A DNA stretch of 64,000 bases from Pholis gunnellus (GCA_910591455.2 OU342809.1:23762349-23826348); one strand, 5' to 3'; counted from the first letter of the stretch, positions 1 to 12,060 are shown. A program made the numbers and translations. Notes: a model not told the origin generated them from the sequence alone.

Positions 1-39
<39 letters not shown>

Positions 40-1464
40 CACAAAAGCAGCGTTGAGGGTGAGGACACAGCATTCCTTCTCATCCGCTGAGTGTTGTTAA
101 AGTCTGCACACGTCCATCTGCCTGTGAAGACGTCCAGCAGCGCGTTGCTGTACTCCTTAAGTTTCTTTCAGAGTGGATGTGAGATGATGCTGCTTAACTT
201 CAGTCTCTATGGTCTGATTTAACTGTCGTCTTGATATTTGTCTGTTTATTTATCGGATTTCCTTTATTTTGTTGATGACTTTCATCAGTAAAAGAGGAGA
301 CCACAGTTCAACGAATGGAATAATAAGCAGCAGGGCTGAAAAGGGTGAAACATCCGTTAATGAAGGAATCTGATAGGGATGGAGATTTCAAACTGGTTTT
401 GGGACTTACAGGACGTATGCGTTGTGGGTTGTAATGAACAACACAACCCGATGTTTAGTATTGGTATTGATTTAGCCTGAAGACTTATATAGTTTGTAAA
501 GGATAAGTTTACATTTATTACGCCCATCACACTCGCATGTACACTGATGAAGCCGAATCAGTTGCTGTGATTATTCCTCCGTTACACAGACGGTGTTTGC
601 TTACTGAGATGGTTAAACAAACAGAATTTTGTACTTCAAAGGATAACTTTGGAAGATCCACTTGAGACTGTCGAAGTCTCGTATTAGCTTTCAGCTAAAC
701 TTCAGAGGTCATTTTTACATTTTTTTGTCCTCCATCGGAATAACGAGCGACTACTTGTTCACGGTCAACTTTCTCAGGAAACTAATTGTTCAGCCGCAAA
801 GCACGCTGTCGGTGCATATTTTTGGTCACAGCTCTTTAATTATCAATCAGTTTTCCCTGTTGAATTCGGTAGTGTAACAGTTTGCTGCCTACAAATGCCA
901 TTGAATTACCTGTACATGTAGGTTTTGGAGACATTTGTGAATCGGTTAATGTGATGTCAAGAGAAAACAGCTGATGCATAGTTCCAGCCCTCTGATTTAT
1001 GATTAAAAATGTGTGTGTTTTATCAACATGGCTACTCTGGTCTTCAACCCTCTGACCCCCAAAACCCATCAGCGGGATGGATAAGCATGTTTTCTTTAAA
1101 CAATCGCCAAAACTACACCATTTACCACCGCCAGAAGCTGTGGAAACGGTCATAACTGTCATTAACGTATGTATAACCCGTGGAGCCTCCATTATGAGAG
1201 AGAATTAAACCGGATTTCGAGGGTGTAGATTACATGTAGTCTCTCACAAAGAGGTACAGGATAAAGTTTACTCGCTCAGTTTCTTTAACTGTTGTTTTCT
1301 TTTGTATCACGGCGGCGTTTACGCCCTCTCATTTCCAGGTTTAATGATGCTAATTAATGTGCCGTGCTTCGCTGCTCGCTTCTGAAATGTATACACATAT
1401 TCATGTAATCGCCGTTGATCCAGCAGCGTGGCTTAACTTTTTTCTGTTTTTGTCGCCATGGAGC
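1..1464. other. Upstream of klhl25: (CA)n then unassigned sequence
   Basis: The window opens inside a CA microsatellite (1 to about 36). From there to 1464 no exon, conserved protein fragment or clear transposon was recognised; short open frames here show no codon-level signal. It may contain a klhl25 promoter or non-coding exon that cannot be recognised by eye. Confidence 0.5.
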
Positions 1465-1516
1465 AGTGGGAGAGATCGTCCCGGGCGACTCCCTGGAGGT
1501 GCCAAACGAAGCCGCC
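1465..1516 (+). promoter_or_regulatory. klhl25: Probable 3' splice site and last 5' UTR segment of klhl25
   Basis: A T-rich tract (about 1437-1456) is followed by AG at 1465-1466, so a non-coding upstream exon probably joins at 1467, 50 bases before the start codon. The upstream exon and promoter were not identified. An out-of-frame ATG at 1458 lies just before the acceptor and would be spliced out. Confidence 0.4.
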
Positions 1517-4500
1517 ATGTCTGTGACCGTTCACGAGAATCGCAAATCCCGCACCAGCACGGGCTCCATGAACATCTCGCTGTTCCACAAGCCGTCACAC
1601 CCCGACAGCGTCCTGACCCACCTGAACACGCTGAGGAAGCAGTGCCTGTTCACCGACGTCACCCTGTGGGCCGGGGATCGCTCTTTCCCATGCCACAGGT
1701 AAATGCACGGCGACGACATTTGTGCGGCTTTCAATTAAATTTCAACCCATCCCGACCTGTGACCTTGACGATTCTGTTGGTCGCTGACCAAATGCCGTGT
1801 TTGTGTCTTGCAGGGCCGTCTTGGCAGCGTGCAGCCGTTATTTCGAGGCCATGTTCAGCGGAGGGCTCCGAGAAAGTCTGGACAGCGACGTCAACTTCAG
1901 AGACAGTATACACCCCGAGGTACTGCTGCTTTTACGGAGGACGGTTATACCGTACTGGGTGCTTCAGACAAAAAACACAATCTTTTATTTTTTTAATCAT
2001 TAGAATTGTGTGTTTTATGCAAATAACCACTATAGATGTGTACAACAATGTAAAAGGATACAATTTAGACATTTTGATAGTTTACACTGACTTCGGGATG
2101 GTTTAATTTATTTTCCTAGACTGGTTGAAAAAGAGTCTGGATCCTTGCTGTTAATTACAGTTCTTAGAAAGAAAATCGTAATCGGCAGGTCAGACTTATA
2201 AAATTGGAATCTGTCCAAGAAAATTGCAAAAGTGTGTGTGCATGCATACAAAGGAGATTGATTGAAAGGACATGGCGGTATTATTAATACACTATGTATG
2301 CCAAAAAAGGGTGTAATCATGATTTATTGGGAAAAACCAAGCAATTCTATGTGAAAAATCTGACCATTCAGCACCCCCATATAGCCCAAATGGAATGATC
2401 CTTTGTTTTACAACCACATTCTCCTCCGACGGTTTGACTTCTTCAGGTCCTGGAGCTTCTGCTGGACTTCGCCTATTCGTCTCGAGTCATCATAAACGAG
2501 GAGAACGCCGAGTCGTTGCTGGAGGCGGGCGACATGCTGCAGTTTCACGACATCCGGGACGCGGCGGCGGAGTTTTTAGAAAAGAACCTGCATTCCTCCA
2601 ACTGCCTGGGGATGATGCTGTTATCAGACGCCCATCAGTGCAAAAGACTGTACGAGCTGTCGTGGAGGATGTGTCTGCTACACTACGAGACGGTAACGAG
2701 GATTTACATTATCTCCTGGCTTCTGGCACTAACTCGGTGTTGTCAATGTCACCCATACGCTTCTGAAGTCTTTTCTGCTTATCCTCACTTCTTCAACTCT
2801 TTAAACCTCTATTTGTGCGATTTGTAGACGACTAAATTAAAGTTGGCAGCTGTTCCTCCCTCGGTCTTCTTCTCCCTCCCATCACTCAATTAGAGTTAAC
2901 AGCTGGACTAGAGATAGACCATAGATGTTTTTGAAGATCCATGCGTTGCTGATGTCATGATCTACAAGTTTAATGTACGACACGTGTAATCAAAATGTCG
3001 TTCTGTCCTTAAGGTGAGAGAATCCGAGGATTTCTACAGTCTGTCTAAGGATAAACTGCTGGAGCTCATCCTTAGCGATGAGCTGGAAATAGAAGATGAA
3101 CAGGTGAGTCTCTCCATACCTTTCCTGGTTTTCACCAATAGCAACAGTGTCCAGACCAGCTGAATGCTCCTCTCTGAATATTTGATTATTTGTTGACCCA
3201 TGGCAGGTCGTGTTCAACTCCGTAATGCGGTGGGTCCGGTACGACCTGGAGGGTCGGCGTCACCATTTACCAGAGCTGCTGAGGGGCATCCGGTTGGCTC
3301 TGCTGCCGTCTGAGTGTCTGCTGGAGGCCGTGGCCTGTGAGGAGCTGGTCATGGCTGACAAGAGGAGCAGGTATGGGTCCATGTAAATCGATACAAAAAG
3401 CTCTGGAGTCTGTCTCTATTTCAGTGTCTGCGACCTATGATTAGAAAGTACAAAGATACACATTTCAAAATACCAGGAGATATTGCTACACCACCGTCTC
3501 ACTCCCTCTTGCTCTCCTTGCAGTTCTCGTACTCAAAGAACTCAAGTTGCATAGAGCAACTACTGTTTCCAGGGGAAACACTGTATAAGCATAGAATAGC
3601 TCAGCATAGCATGATCTAGCCTGATAAGAATCACCTGAAGTCCATTAAGGAAACGCATGTTGAGTACAAGATTGGAAAAGCATTGATTTTCTGACCCACT
3701 GATGCATTAGGAGCTTGGTACACAGTAGTACTCACTGTGTTTTTCCTTGTTGAAAAGTTCACTGTGATTGAAATCAACTTGTTAAAAAAACACTGTTATT
3801 CCACTAATCCCGATTTTAGCATGTGATTGACTCCTCTCTCGTTTCCTCTCCTTTTTCCCTCTGTCTTATCCTTTTCGGTTTCTGCTCCTCCCTCGTTTCC
3901 TCTCCCCTTTCCCCTCTCTCCTCTTCTCTTCTCTTTCCCCTCTCTCCTCTCCTCTCCTTTGAAGCCTTTCAATATTGAGTTCTGTACCTGAGGAGGTTTT
4001 ACTTCTGGGGAAATGGTCTACCGTTCAAAGTTGAAATTGTCTTTAAAAGACTCTTGTGGGAATTGAGACATGTCAGCAGTTCATGGAGAATTAGGCCAAG
4101 CTTTAAGTAAAGACGCGATGAGACAAACGCGTCTTCATCTCTCAGACGGTGTTTTTACTCTCCTCTGCAGGTCAATAGTAGAAGAGGCAATGCAGTGTAA
4201 GAAGAAGATCCTTCAGAACGACGGGGTAGTGACTAGTCCCTGTGCTCGACCGCGTAAGGCAGGCCACACGCTGCTTATCCTGGGAGGCCAGACCTTCATG
4301 TGTGACAAGATATACCAGGTGAAAGACATAAACAGTCCTTTTTATATGGGACGACCTGTTCTCATGTGTAAAAAGATACCACATGTGTTGTATGACGTAT
4401 AAGGTATCCTGTTTACTTGGCTTAAAGTATATCCAACACATGCAGTGTTTAGTATTTAATCCTAGCTACCATCCCCCATTAAATGTAAATAGATGGGCGG

Positions 4501-7500
4501 CATCAGCTCAGTTAGTAAAGCAATGTTAGAAGATCATTGAGTTCCAGACTACATACAGCAGCTCAACTACAATGTAAGTAATTCAAATGTATTTATAAAG
4601 CGCTTTTCACAGACATTAGTCACAAAGTGCTTAACAGGAGTGTGACCATTTAAGGGCCAAAAGTTTACATTTAAGAAGACACAAAAAACAAAGTACACAA
4701 TGAAAACATGGCTTAAAAGCAGGCCTAGGACATTAGTTTCAAACAAACGCCAGTCTAAAGAGATGTGTCTTGAGCTGACTCTGAAACCTAAGGGTACAGG
4801 CAGAGCATTCTACAGCCTTGGTGCTACTGCCTCAAAAGCTCACAGGTCTTAAGGCGAGTGCGTGGGACAGACAGATAACCTATATCTAGACAACTGCTTA
4901 ACATGGGGGTCAAACGACACTGATTGGTCAAATATTCCCCCTAGATTATGCAGGTTAAAGTGGGCAGCAGAGGAGAGTGGACCAATACTCTGCTTGATCG
5001 TAGGGACAACTTCATTTGGTGCAATAACCAGAACCTCCGTCTTAGTGCCGTTGTAAGCAGTTGTCTGCCGTCCAGTCTCTAATAGCATTTACACAAGGAG
5101 TGTAAGATGCACACCATGTAATCGCAACATCAACCAGCCATAAAGGGAGGGGTTGACGGTTCGATTCCAGTGTCTTCCTGTCCATATGTCAGTGCCTTAA
5201 GCAATACACTGAAACCATTGCTCCTGGTGTATGTTTGTGATAAACATTTTCAATTAAATTTCATTTGTAGAGCTAAATATCACAAATTTGCCTCGGGGGG
5301 CTTTACAATCTGTACAACAGAAGACATCGTCCCGCAACAAATAAGGAAAAACTCTAATGGAGGAAGCTCACCCAAGATGAACAGAAGTGTAATAGATGTC
5401 ACGTGTACATAATAAAATAACAACATAGTCAGTTCAGAAATGAGAGCAGTAGTAGCAGAAATAATCTGAACAAATGAATGTCATTTTAAAAATGTCTTGC
5501 CACTCCCAGATGATGTCCATTTCCCATACATATCATTAAAAACCAATGCTCGAATACCCAAATTCTCATTTAAATTCAGAAAAAAATCAATACAGATGTC
5601 TTTCAAAGTCCACCTTTCTGTTTTCTGCTAGCTCTCAATGTTTCCAAGTCCTACACCTGCTTCGAGCCATCCACAGCTGTTCTACAATGAAAGAAATGTC
5701 GGATGAATGAATTTCATGAACTGTCTTCAAAATGTTTTTTATTTTTATTTTTTAAATATTTTTGTTAAGTGTGTCTTTTTATTGACCTCAACTAATATTC
5801 CGTTAACAAACTCAATAGCCACCATTGTTGATGGACCTTCTTTAGGTTGACCATAAAGCCAAGGAGATCATACCTAAAGCAGACCTCCCAAGCCCCAGGA
5901 AGGAGTTCAGTGCGTGTGCCATTGGCTGCAAGGTTTACGTCACCGGAGGAAGAGGATCAGAGAACGGCGTCTCTAAAGACGTCTGGATCTACGACACTGT
6001 CCACGAGGAGTGGTCTAAAGGAGCACCCATGCTAATAGCCAGGTGAGCTGTGAGCTGTCATAACATAACACAAGTGTTGTAACGGACAGATGATCAGGAC
6101 ATCGGCATTTAATAATGTCACATTATAAACAATCATTGAATGAACAGGAGAGCAGGTAACCGTGGTAAGACCGCCAACAGCTAACGAACGAAGGTTCTGT
6201 TTTGTTACATTATGATGCGTTCAGGCTCTTTTCAGTGAAAATGGGTATTGGGCGAAGGTCAATTATAACGTTGTGTTCACATGTAATCTCGTAAAATATA
6301 GTGTTGGTGAGAAACTTGGAATAAATCCAGTTGTTTGAAGGAGACGTTTTCACATTAATACAAATAGATATTAGACATGAATTATGACCTGTTTACACTA
6401 AACTCTAATCAGTAAGACCAGAGGTCTCCCACCTTTTTGGCGTCACGGACCGGCTTCATGTAAGACAATATTTTCACGGACCGGCATTCAACGTGTGCCG
6501 GATAAACACGACGAAATAAAATGATACGATCGGCATTAAAACAAATAAAAAATGCATAAATAAATACAACTCACAATAACACTGAATCAGTGGAGCTCTG
6601 AGCTTGTTTCTCTGCAACGAGACGGTCCCATCTGGGGTTGATGGGAGACAATGACACCCGGAGTGTGTTCCTCATGTCCAGTCTACTTCGTTTTGTTTTG
6701 ATTGCTGTCACTGCAGAACATCCCGCTTCACAAAGAGGATGTGTGAAATGGAAGCAGGGTTTTCAGTGCTTTAGTGGTGATCTCAGGATACTCAGCCTTG
6801 ATTTTAATCCAAAACACCAGCAGAGTTGTTGTCTCAAACATACTTTAAGGCCCCCGTCATTTTCAATCTCCAGAAGCTGATCTTCCTCTATCGCCACATA
6901 TTCTGCAGAGCGGGCTTGGCGCGTCAGAATTACTCCTGATATTTAATTAGACTCCTGATATTGTCTGTTAAATGAAGCTTTCTTTTTCTATAAAGTTGTC
7001 GGCTCTTCTTCTGTCTCCTTAGTGGCCTTTTCACCTTTGCAAAGAAGCTCTCCAGAAGTGTTTTACTCATTTTCGCGTATCACGTGACCGAGACAAGCAT
7101 CTTGACATGTCAATAGACACAGGCGGATGAAATTGTGAGAGAATCCGGTCATTTTTCAAAATAAAACTTAAAAAAAAGAAATTCAATAAAATGGAAATAA
7201 TATTTATTCTTTCTGTGCGGCCCGGTACCAAATGACCCACGGCCCGGTACCGGTCCGCGGCCCAGTGGTTGGGGACCACTGAATAACTGAACCACTGATA
7301 CGATTTGATTTAATCCATAAAAATACTATTTTTCATTTGCTTATCATTTGAATTATAAATTTTGAAGAAAAGAAAACTATAGATGATTATAACAAAGTCA
7401 AAAGATAACATTTAGAATTTGTGATGGTTTATACTGAGCTCAGGGCAGTTGAAATGAACGGTGGCCAAAAATAAAAATAGTCCGGAGCCTTGTAAACCAG

Positions 7501-9045
7501 CTGCTATAATCAATCAACAAAGGGATCTGTATCTGCCAATATGGATCATAAATGAGCAGCAATTAGTATCGGCAGCAAAAAAATCATCAGGGATCTCAAA
7601 AGGTTCTATTCGCCGCCTTTTTTATTTTGTACTGATCCGATCTATGATCCGTTGCACCGATACATAACACAAGTGTCTGCTTGATCGTGCATGACAGTTG
7701 TACCCAATAATGATTTTATAGTAAAGCTTAACTTAATGGCTGCAATGCCACTTGAATAACCTTGCTTTTGCAGTGACTGTAGCTTTTTTTGGAGGGACCC
7801 CCTGAAAGAAAGACAGTTCATTTTCACTATTTTATTGACTATAGAAGTGAGCCCAATGTGATTAACAGTCATCAGAGGGACTATTCTGATCACAGGTTTT
7901 ACCCTCCTCTGCGGTTATCTCCTCAAATTAGCGGACAACTATGGAATTCTGGTCCCAATCAACTAAAATCTTTTCCAATGGACATCCCTGCAGCAAAATC
8001 CTAGGTCCATGAGGGGTCAAAAAGATTGAGAACCACAAAAGTTAATGTGGGTCTTCTCCTCTCCAGGTTTGGCCATGGTTCAGCTGAGCTGGAGAATAGT
8101 CTCTATGTGGTTGGAGGTCACACAGCCATAGCGGGAGTTTTTCCTGCCTCTCCATCTGTCTCCCTAAAACAGGTATTGACTTATTTTTAGGAGAATAGTT
8201 TCATTTTTTAGTCTATATTCATACATGTGTGTCCCGTACACATACAGCCAGTAATGTTATTGTTATGTGAAATATCTGCACTGGTCTGACTTTGACTCAA
8301 CTTGCACACATTCTTCAGCTCTAAGTCATATGTCTGTTGGAAATCAATTATGAAATGTATTAAAGTGTGACTGTATAACATCCTCCTAGGTGGAGCGGTA
8401 TGACCCCCTCAGTAATAAGTGGACTATGATGGCTCCTCTAAGAGATGGAGTCAGTAACGCAGCCGTGGTCAGTGCCAAACTCAAACTCTTTGTTTTCGGA
8501 GGGACAACCATACACAGAGACAAGGCCTCCAAGGTTGGTGGATTTGTACGTCAACCTTCCTTATAGTTCCTCACAATTCACTTTCTAACCAACTAAATAA
8601 AACTTCTGTGGCTGAGACTACACTCTAAAATGACTGTCTACTATGTCTCTATATCTAGGTCCAATGCTACGACCCCGTGGTTAACCGCTGGAACATTGCG
8701 GCCGAATGCCCCCAGCCGTGGCGCTACACGGCGGCTGCCGTCTTGGGCAGCCAGATCTTCATCATGGGTGGCGACACCGAATTCACCGCCGTCTCCGCCT
8801 ACCGCTTCGACTGCGAAACCAACCAGTGGACCCGGGTCGGGGACATGACGTCCAAGCGGATGAGCTGCCACGCCGTGGCCTCGGGAAACAAGCTGTACGT
8901 GGTCGGGGGCTATTTCGGGACGCAGCGGTGTAAGACGTTGGACTGTTACGACCCCACGTCAGACAGTTGGAACTCCATCACCACTGTGCCTTATTCACTG
9001 ATCCCCACCGCCTTTGTCAGCACATGGAAACACCTACCTGCCTAA
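1517..9045 (+). CDS. klhl25: Kelch-like protein 25 (ENC2), complete, ten coding exons
   Basis: BTB-BACK-Kelch adaptor; the family recruits substrates to CUL3 ubiquitin ligases, and human KLHL25 is reported to act on 4E-BP1 and ACLY. Coding exons: 1517-1698, 1814-1919, 2447-2692, 3014-3103, 3207-3370, 4171-4318, 5846-6042, 8067-8172, 8390-8533, 8659-9045. All introns are GT-AG and joining them gives 589 codons with no stop, the length I recall for the human protein. Exons 1-3 encode the BTB fold (about residues 40-115), exons 3-6 the BACK region (about 150-250), exons 6-10 six Kelch repeats with Gly-Gly pairs (LILGGQTF, YVTGGRG, YVVGGHT, FVFGGTT, FIMGGDTE, YVVGGYFG). The product ends STWKHLPA. 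The start ATG sits in a strong Kozak context (gccgccATG) with an in-frame genomic stop at 1406-1408. KLHL25 is preferred over the paralogue ENC1 because of ATLWAGDR-like and FPASPSVSLKQ-type residues (here TLWAGDRSFPCH, GVFPASPSVSLKQ). Confidence 0.96.
3825..3965. repeat. Pyrimidine-rich (CT/TCC) tract in klhl25 intron 5
   Basis: About 140 bases are almost wholly C and T, made of irregular ctcctctc units, with a run of near-identical 50-base blocks (cctctcctttttccctct and variants). The rest of intron 5 (3371-4170) holds nothing recognisable. Confidence 0.6.
4281..4382 (+). repeat. Decayed 66-bp-offset duplication across the exon 6/intron 6 boundary
   Basis: Exon 6 end (4281-4318) and intron 6 (4347-4382) share the ordered blocks tggga, gacct, tcatgtgt, then after three bases aagata, then cca. 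The offset of the first block is 66 bases, a multiple of three, and the translated copies still align (MCDKIYQV-KDI against MCKKIPHVLYDV). See findings. Confidence 0.55.
4495..5240 (+). mobile_element. tRNA-derived SINE split by a later insertion
   Basis: A box-A-like head (ggcatcagctcagttagtaaag, about 4500-4522) and a box-B-like part (ggttcgattcc, about 5158-5168, followed by tcttcctgtccatatgtc) look like two halves of one teleost tRNA-SINE separated by about 600 bases. The intervening sequence carries a common fish repeat motif (tttataaagcgcttttcac). Ends were placed by eye. Confidence 0.45.
5236..5412 (-). mobile_element. Tail of a teleost non-LTR retroposon, inverted
   Basis: The reverse strand reads as the familiar tail gattgtaaagccccc-cgaggcaaatttgtgat-aaatttaattg. 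The same tail recurs on the + strand at 26150-26220 and 51170-51260. It lies in klhl25 intron 6. Confidence 0.55.
6419..7281. mobile_element. hAT-Charlie-like non-autonomous DNA transposon in klhl25 intron 7
   Basis: The ends are inverted repeats of the vertebrate Charlie type: cagaggtctcccacc on the left, and on the right ggttggggaccactg, which reads cagtggtccccaacc in reverse. Internal cacggaccgg and cggcccggtaccggtccg motifs are typical. The interior shows no intact transposase. The 8-base flanks do not match, so the copy is old or an end has shifted. Confidence 0.7.
7772..8034. mobile_element. Possible small hAT relic in klhl25 intron 7
   Basis: The right end (gaggggtcaaaaagattgagaaccac) reads in reverse like a hAT terminus (gtggttctcaatctttttgacccc). 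The left end near 7772 (cagtgactgtagctttttttggagggacccc) is a degenerate match. No target-site duplication was found. Confidence 0.35.
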
Positions 9046-9106
9046 GTGGAAGAACACCAGCAGCCAATAATTCCAGGTACATTGTCAAGACGGACCTTAT
9101 CAGCAA

Positions 9107-9112
9107 AATAAA
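9107..9112 (+). terminator. klhl25: klhl25 polyadenylation signal
   Basis: AATAAA lies 62 bases after the stop codon and is followed by a T/GT-rich stretch (tgtagtctagatttgtttc). If used, the 3' UTR is unusually short, under 100 bases. A distal signal further into the 12-kb intergenic space is possible. Confidence 0.5.
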
Positions 9113-10076
9113 TGTAGTCTAGATTTGTTTCTTTATTACGTGCGTAACTGCAATGATTGTGAGTTGGACTCTTGAGGGCTGCCAAAACAAAGGTGACCTC
9201 ACTCCACACTGTGCCTGAATGCATCCTTTGTACACACGCGTAGCTCTGAATCTGCTGAGTAGACATTGTGTTTGCTTCAAATCTTACATCCCACAGTGGA
9301 TTTGCTTTCCCCTGCACCTTTGCATTGAGCGGATATGGACTTTTCCCTCGAACTCAACTTCAGACTTGTTTATTTAGCTAAATTGAAACCAAAACACACA
9401 TGTGGATGAGGGAGCAGTCTTTCAAAATGAAATACAGACTTACATAATTAAGGCTACCCATTTTTTTTACCTATTCTCACTAAAATAGGTGGACCTCTCT
9501 TCAAATGATCATCACTTTAAAACCAGCGAGAGAACCGTTCTTAAAATATATCGGTTCAAAACATTCTCTTATGCTTAATGGAACTGTGACTTCATATCCT
9601 GGCCTCCAGAGCCCTCGCATCACAGTCAGCACTTTGCAGAGAATAACGATGAATGATTGATGGGAGTCTGGCCCTGCGTCTCTCCAAAAGAATTTACAGC
9701 ACTTTAAGTGATTGGTGTCACGTGGAGTCGCTGCAATTCAGTACGGAAGCACAAAAATCCACGGTGTTTATAAAAGCTCTAAAACTGACTGAGTTTTTGA
9801 ATTTACAAGTTCAATTCTTGCTCTAAATAACGCATTAAAATTGAATGCAGAATATAATACTAGTAGTTTGAAGAGAGTCAGACTGAGTGTATTTGTCTCC
9901 CGTTGCTACAGTGATGTACAGGACTGGGTTAGGTAATATGTTCAACAGAGCTTCCACACGTCACAGTGGCTCTAAATTGCTCGTGAATGTAAACGTGAAT
10001 GGTTGGTGGTATGTCAGCCCTCCAGCCCAATGTCAGCTGGGATTGTCTCCAGCCCCTCACAGCTCTTTAAGGATAA

Positions 10077-10109
<33 letters not shown>

Positions 10110-10674
10110 TAGATGCAACTGGACATAATGGCAAATATACATTTTTCTTTATGTTTCTCAGTCCAGTTGTTGTTTTTTCTTGGGTCATGATAATCAACAA
10201 TATTGCCCAAAAGTCTATTAATGTTTCCCCTGCGTTAGTACAGGCCCAAAATTGTTTTTTAAAATAATGCCATAGATATTATATAAAATGCACTCCAGTG
10301 ATCCACCAATATTCACTCTGCAGCGTCGCACCCCTGTGAGTCTGTGAATTAGGCACGTGCCTGGGATTAGGTCAGTTGAACAAGTGATGTGAAGAATAAC
10401 GTTGTCAACAGCCTACCGGTTACAAACCGGCTCGGTAGTGAATGACACGGGCCCAAACGCGTCGGAACTACCTCTTGTTTTAAACGGCCAAACGCGCACC
10501 GGAAGCGCTACGAGCATAGGCTGAATATAAGAAGCGGACGTATTGGTGACGTCACCCATTGGTTGGTGGACTGCCGTTATGAAGCCTCGAGTTCGGCGAT
10601 TTTGCCGTCGACATCTTGGATTACGGAGATCGCAATGTTGTGTTTTTTTTTTTGCTCAACTGATGAACGGAAGT
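9113..10674. other. Intergenic, no gene recognised; small (GAT)n
   Basis: This is AT-rich sequence after klhl25. A short GAT/ATG triplet repeat lies at about 10077-10106. No coding similarity, RNA gene or clear transposon end was seen. Confidence 0.5.
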
Positions 10675-10729
10675 GACCACGTTTGGAATGCGGAGGAGTG
10701 ACGTAGAGACTCTGTATACGTCTCTGGTA

Positions 10730-10950
10730 GCAGCAGCGACCTGTCAATCACAGTAAGCCCGCCCTAAATCATACCCTGCTTATGGTCTGTGTGACTCTAA
10801 AGGGACCATAATTTACTAAATGAACATCATGCTGTATTGAAGAAGACTTGAAACTAGAGATCGAGACCATGAACTCATGTTTACTGAGGTAATAAATCTA
10901 GTGAGAAGTAGTCATTTTCTCATAGACTTCTATACAACCTGACCAATAAT
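10730..10950 (-). repeat. Dispersed repeat family R1, copy 1 (inverted)
   Basis: Shares with 31175-31400, 41978-42275, 45870-46200 and 49290-49900 a core containing ctgtcaatcacagtaagccc, aacatcatgctgtattgaag, aaactcatgtttactgagg and tagacttctatacaa. On the other strand it includes gcagaaagaagtca-type wording as in the 49-kb copy. No coding capacity is visible. Confidence 0.7.
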
Positions 10951-11379
10951 TACTCTTTTACTGGTTAAAACGCCATGTAACGTAAATGTAGTTTGTAACT
11001 CAAGAATTCCAACTCCATCTTGATCTAGTTTAACTTTTAGCCATATCATGTTAGTAACTTAATCTAATCCGATTTTATAGTTTTGAACCAGGACCTTCGA
11101 TTATTTAGATTAAGGTGTATCTGTACTACATGAAAAGGTAGCTATTTAGGTACTAAATAGCTACTGAATAGCTACTGCTCGTTCTATGGTGTTGGCTTCT
11201 CACATCAGGTGCCTGCAGTGCAAATGAGGTGCATAAATGATCACCTTCAGTGCGCTTGGGCTTTTTTGTGTTTTGTGACAATACAATAATAACGTCATTA
11301 TTTAGTTCAGTGTGGCTTTGTAGCACAAAGGCAGTAAAACTGCCTGTGCCAAAGCACACTGTATAAAATCCATTGGGCT

Positions 11380-12060
11380 TAATCATGCTAATAATAATAT
11401 TAATCCGGGCTAAAGTACAAAAGTTTGGCACGCTTCTCCTCACACATCGTTGCCAACACTTGCGCAAAAAATACATCAAAACGTGCGGCCTGATCGGGAA
11501 TAGTGTGATTTGTGTTTTCTAGAGAGATTCGCCCCGGGGGTTTTCCCGAAAAACGGAGCAAAATTTCTCCATTCACTTGAATGGGGTTTCGGCATGAAGA
11601 GAGCTTAAAAAAACCACTTAACTTTGGGCCCGTATTGACTAGCCATACATTAACGTAGAAAAATGATTCAAAGTTTAAAACGTAGACAAAAAGCTGCACT
11701 TTATTGAGCCAAATGGACATTTTGATAGCTAGCACAGTTTTCATGAAGTCAATGTTTAAGTTTCAGAAAGATTTTGGGTCCGTTTCAGATTTTCTAATGG
11801 TTGTGTTTTGCACTGCTCGTTAAGAGCTAGAGTCAGGACATAACTGGCGGAGCAGGAAAATATTCTGTGATTTTTCCAAACAAAATGCTCCAGGTCCCAC
11901 AATTTTTACTCTTTATACACCAAAAGCCTGGAAATGTTGTGCTGGTCGCACACAACGGTCTATGGAATCCAACAGACTTACACAATTGGCTCAAAGAGCC
12001 GCAGAGCGACATGAACTCCATCCAACTGCTCCATTAGACTCCATGTTAAATGTCACCACT
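11380..12060. other. Intergenic stretch resembling an uncharacterised interspersed repeat
   Basis: Wording such as cattcacttgaatgggg and ctttgggcccgtattgactagccatac recalls a repeat seen widely in fish genomes, but no termini, tRNA head or open reading frame could be defined. It is reported as sequence of unknown type. Confidence 0.3.

Noticed and set aside
1357..2106. 249-residue open frame overlapping klhl25 exons 1-2
   Set aside because: It runs out of frame with the Kelch protein through intron 1 and shows no domain.
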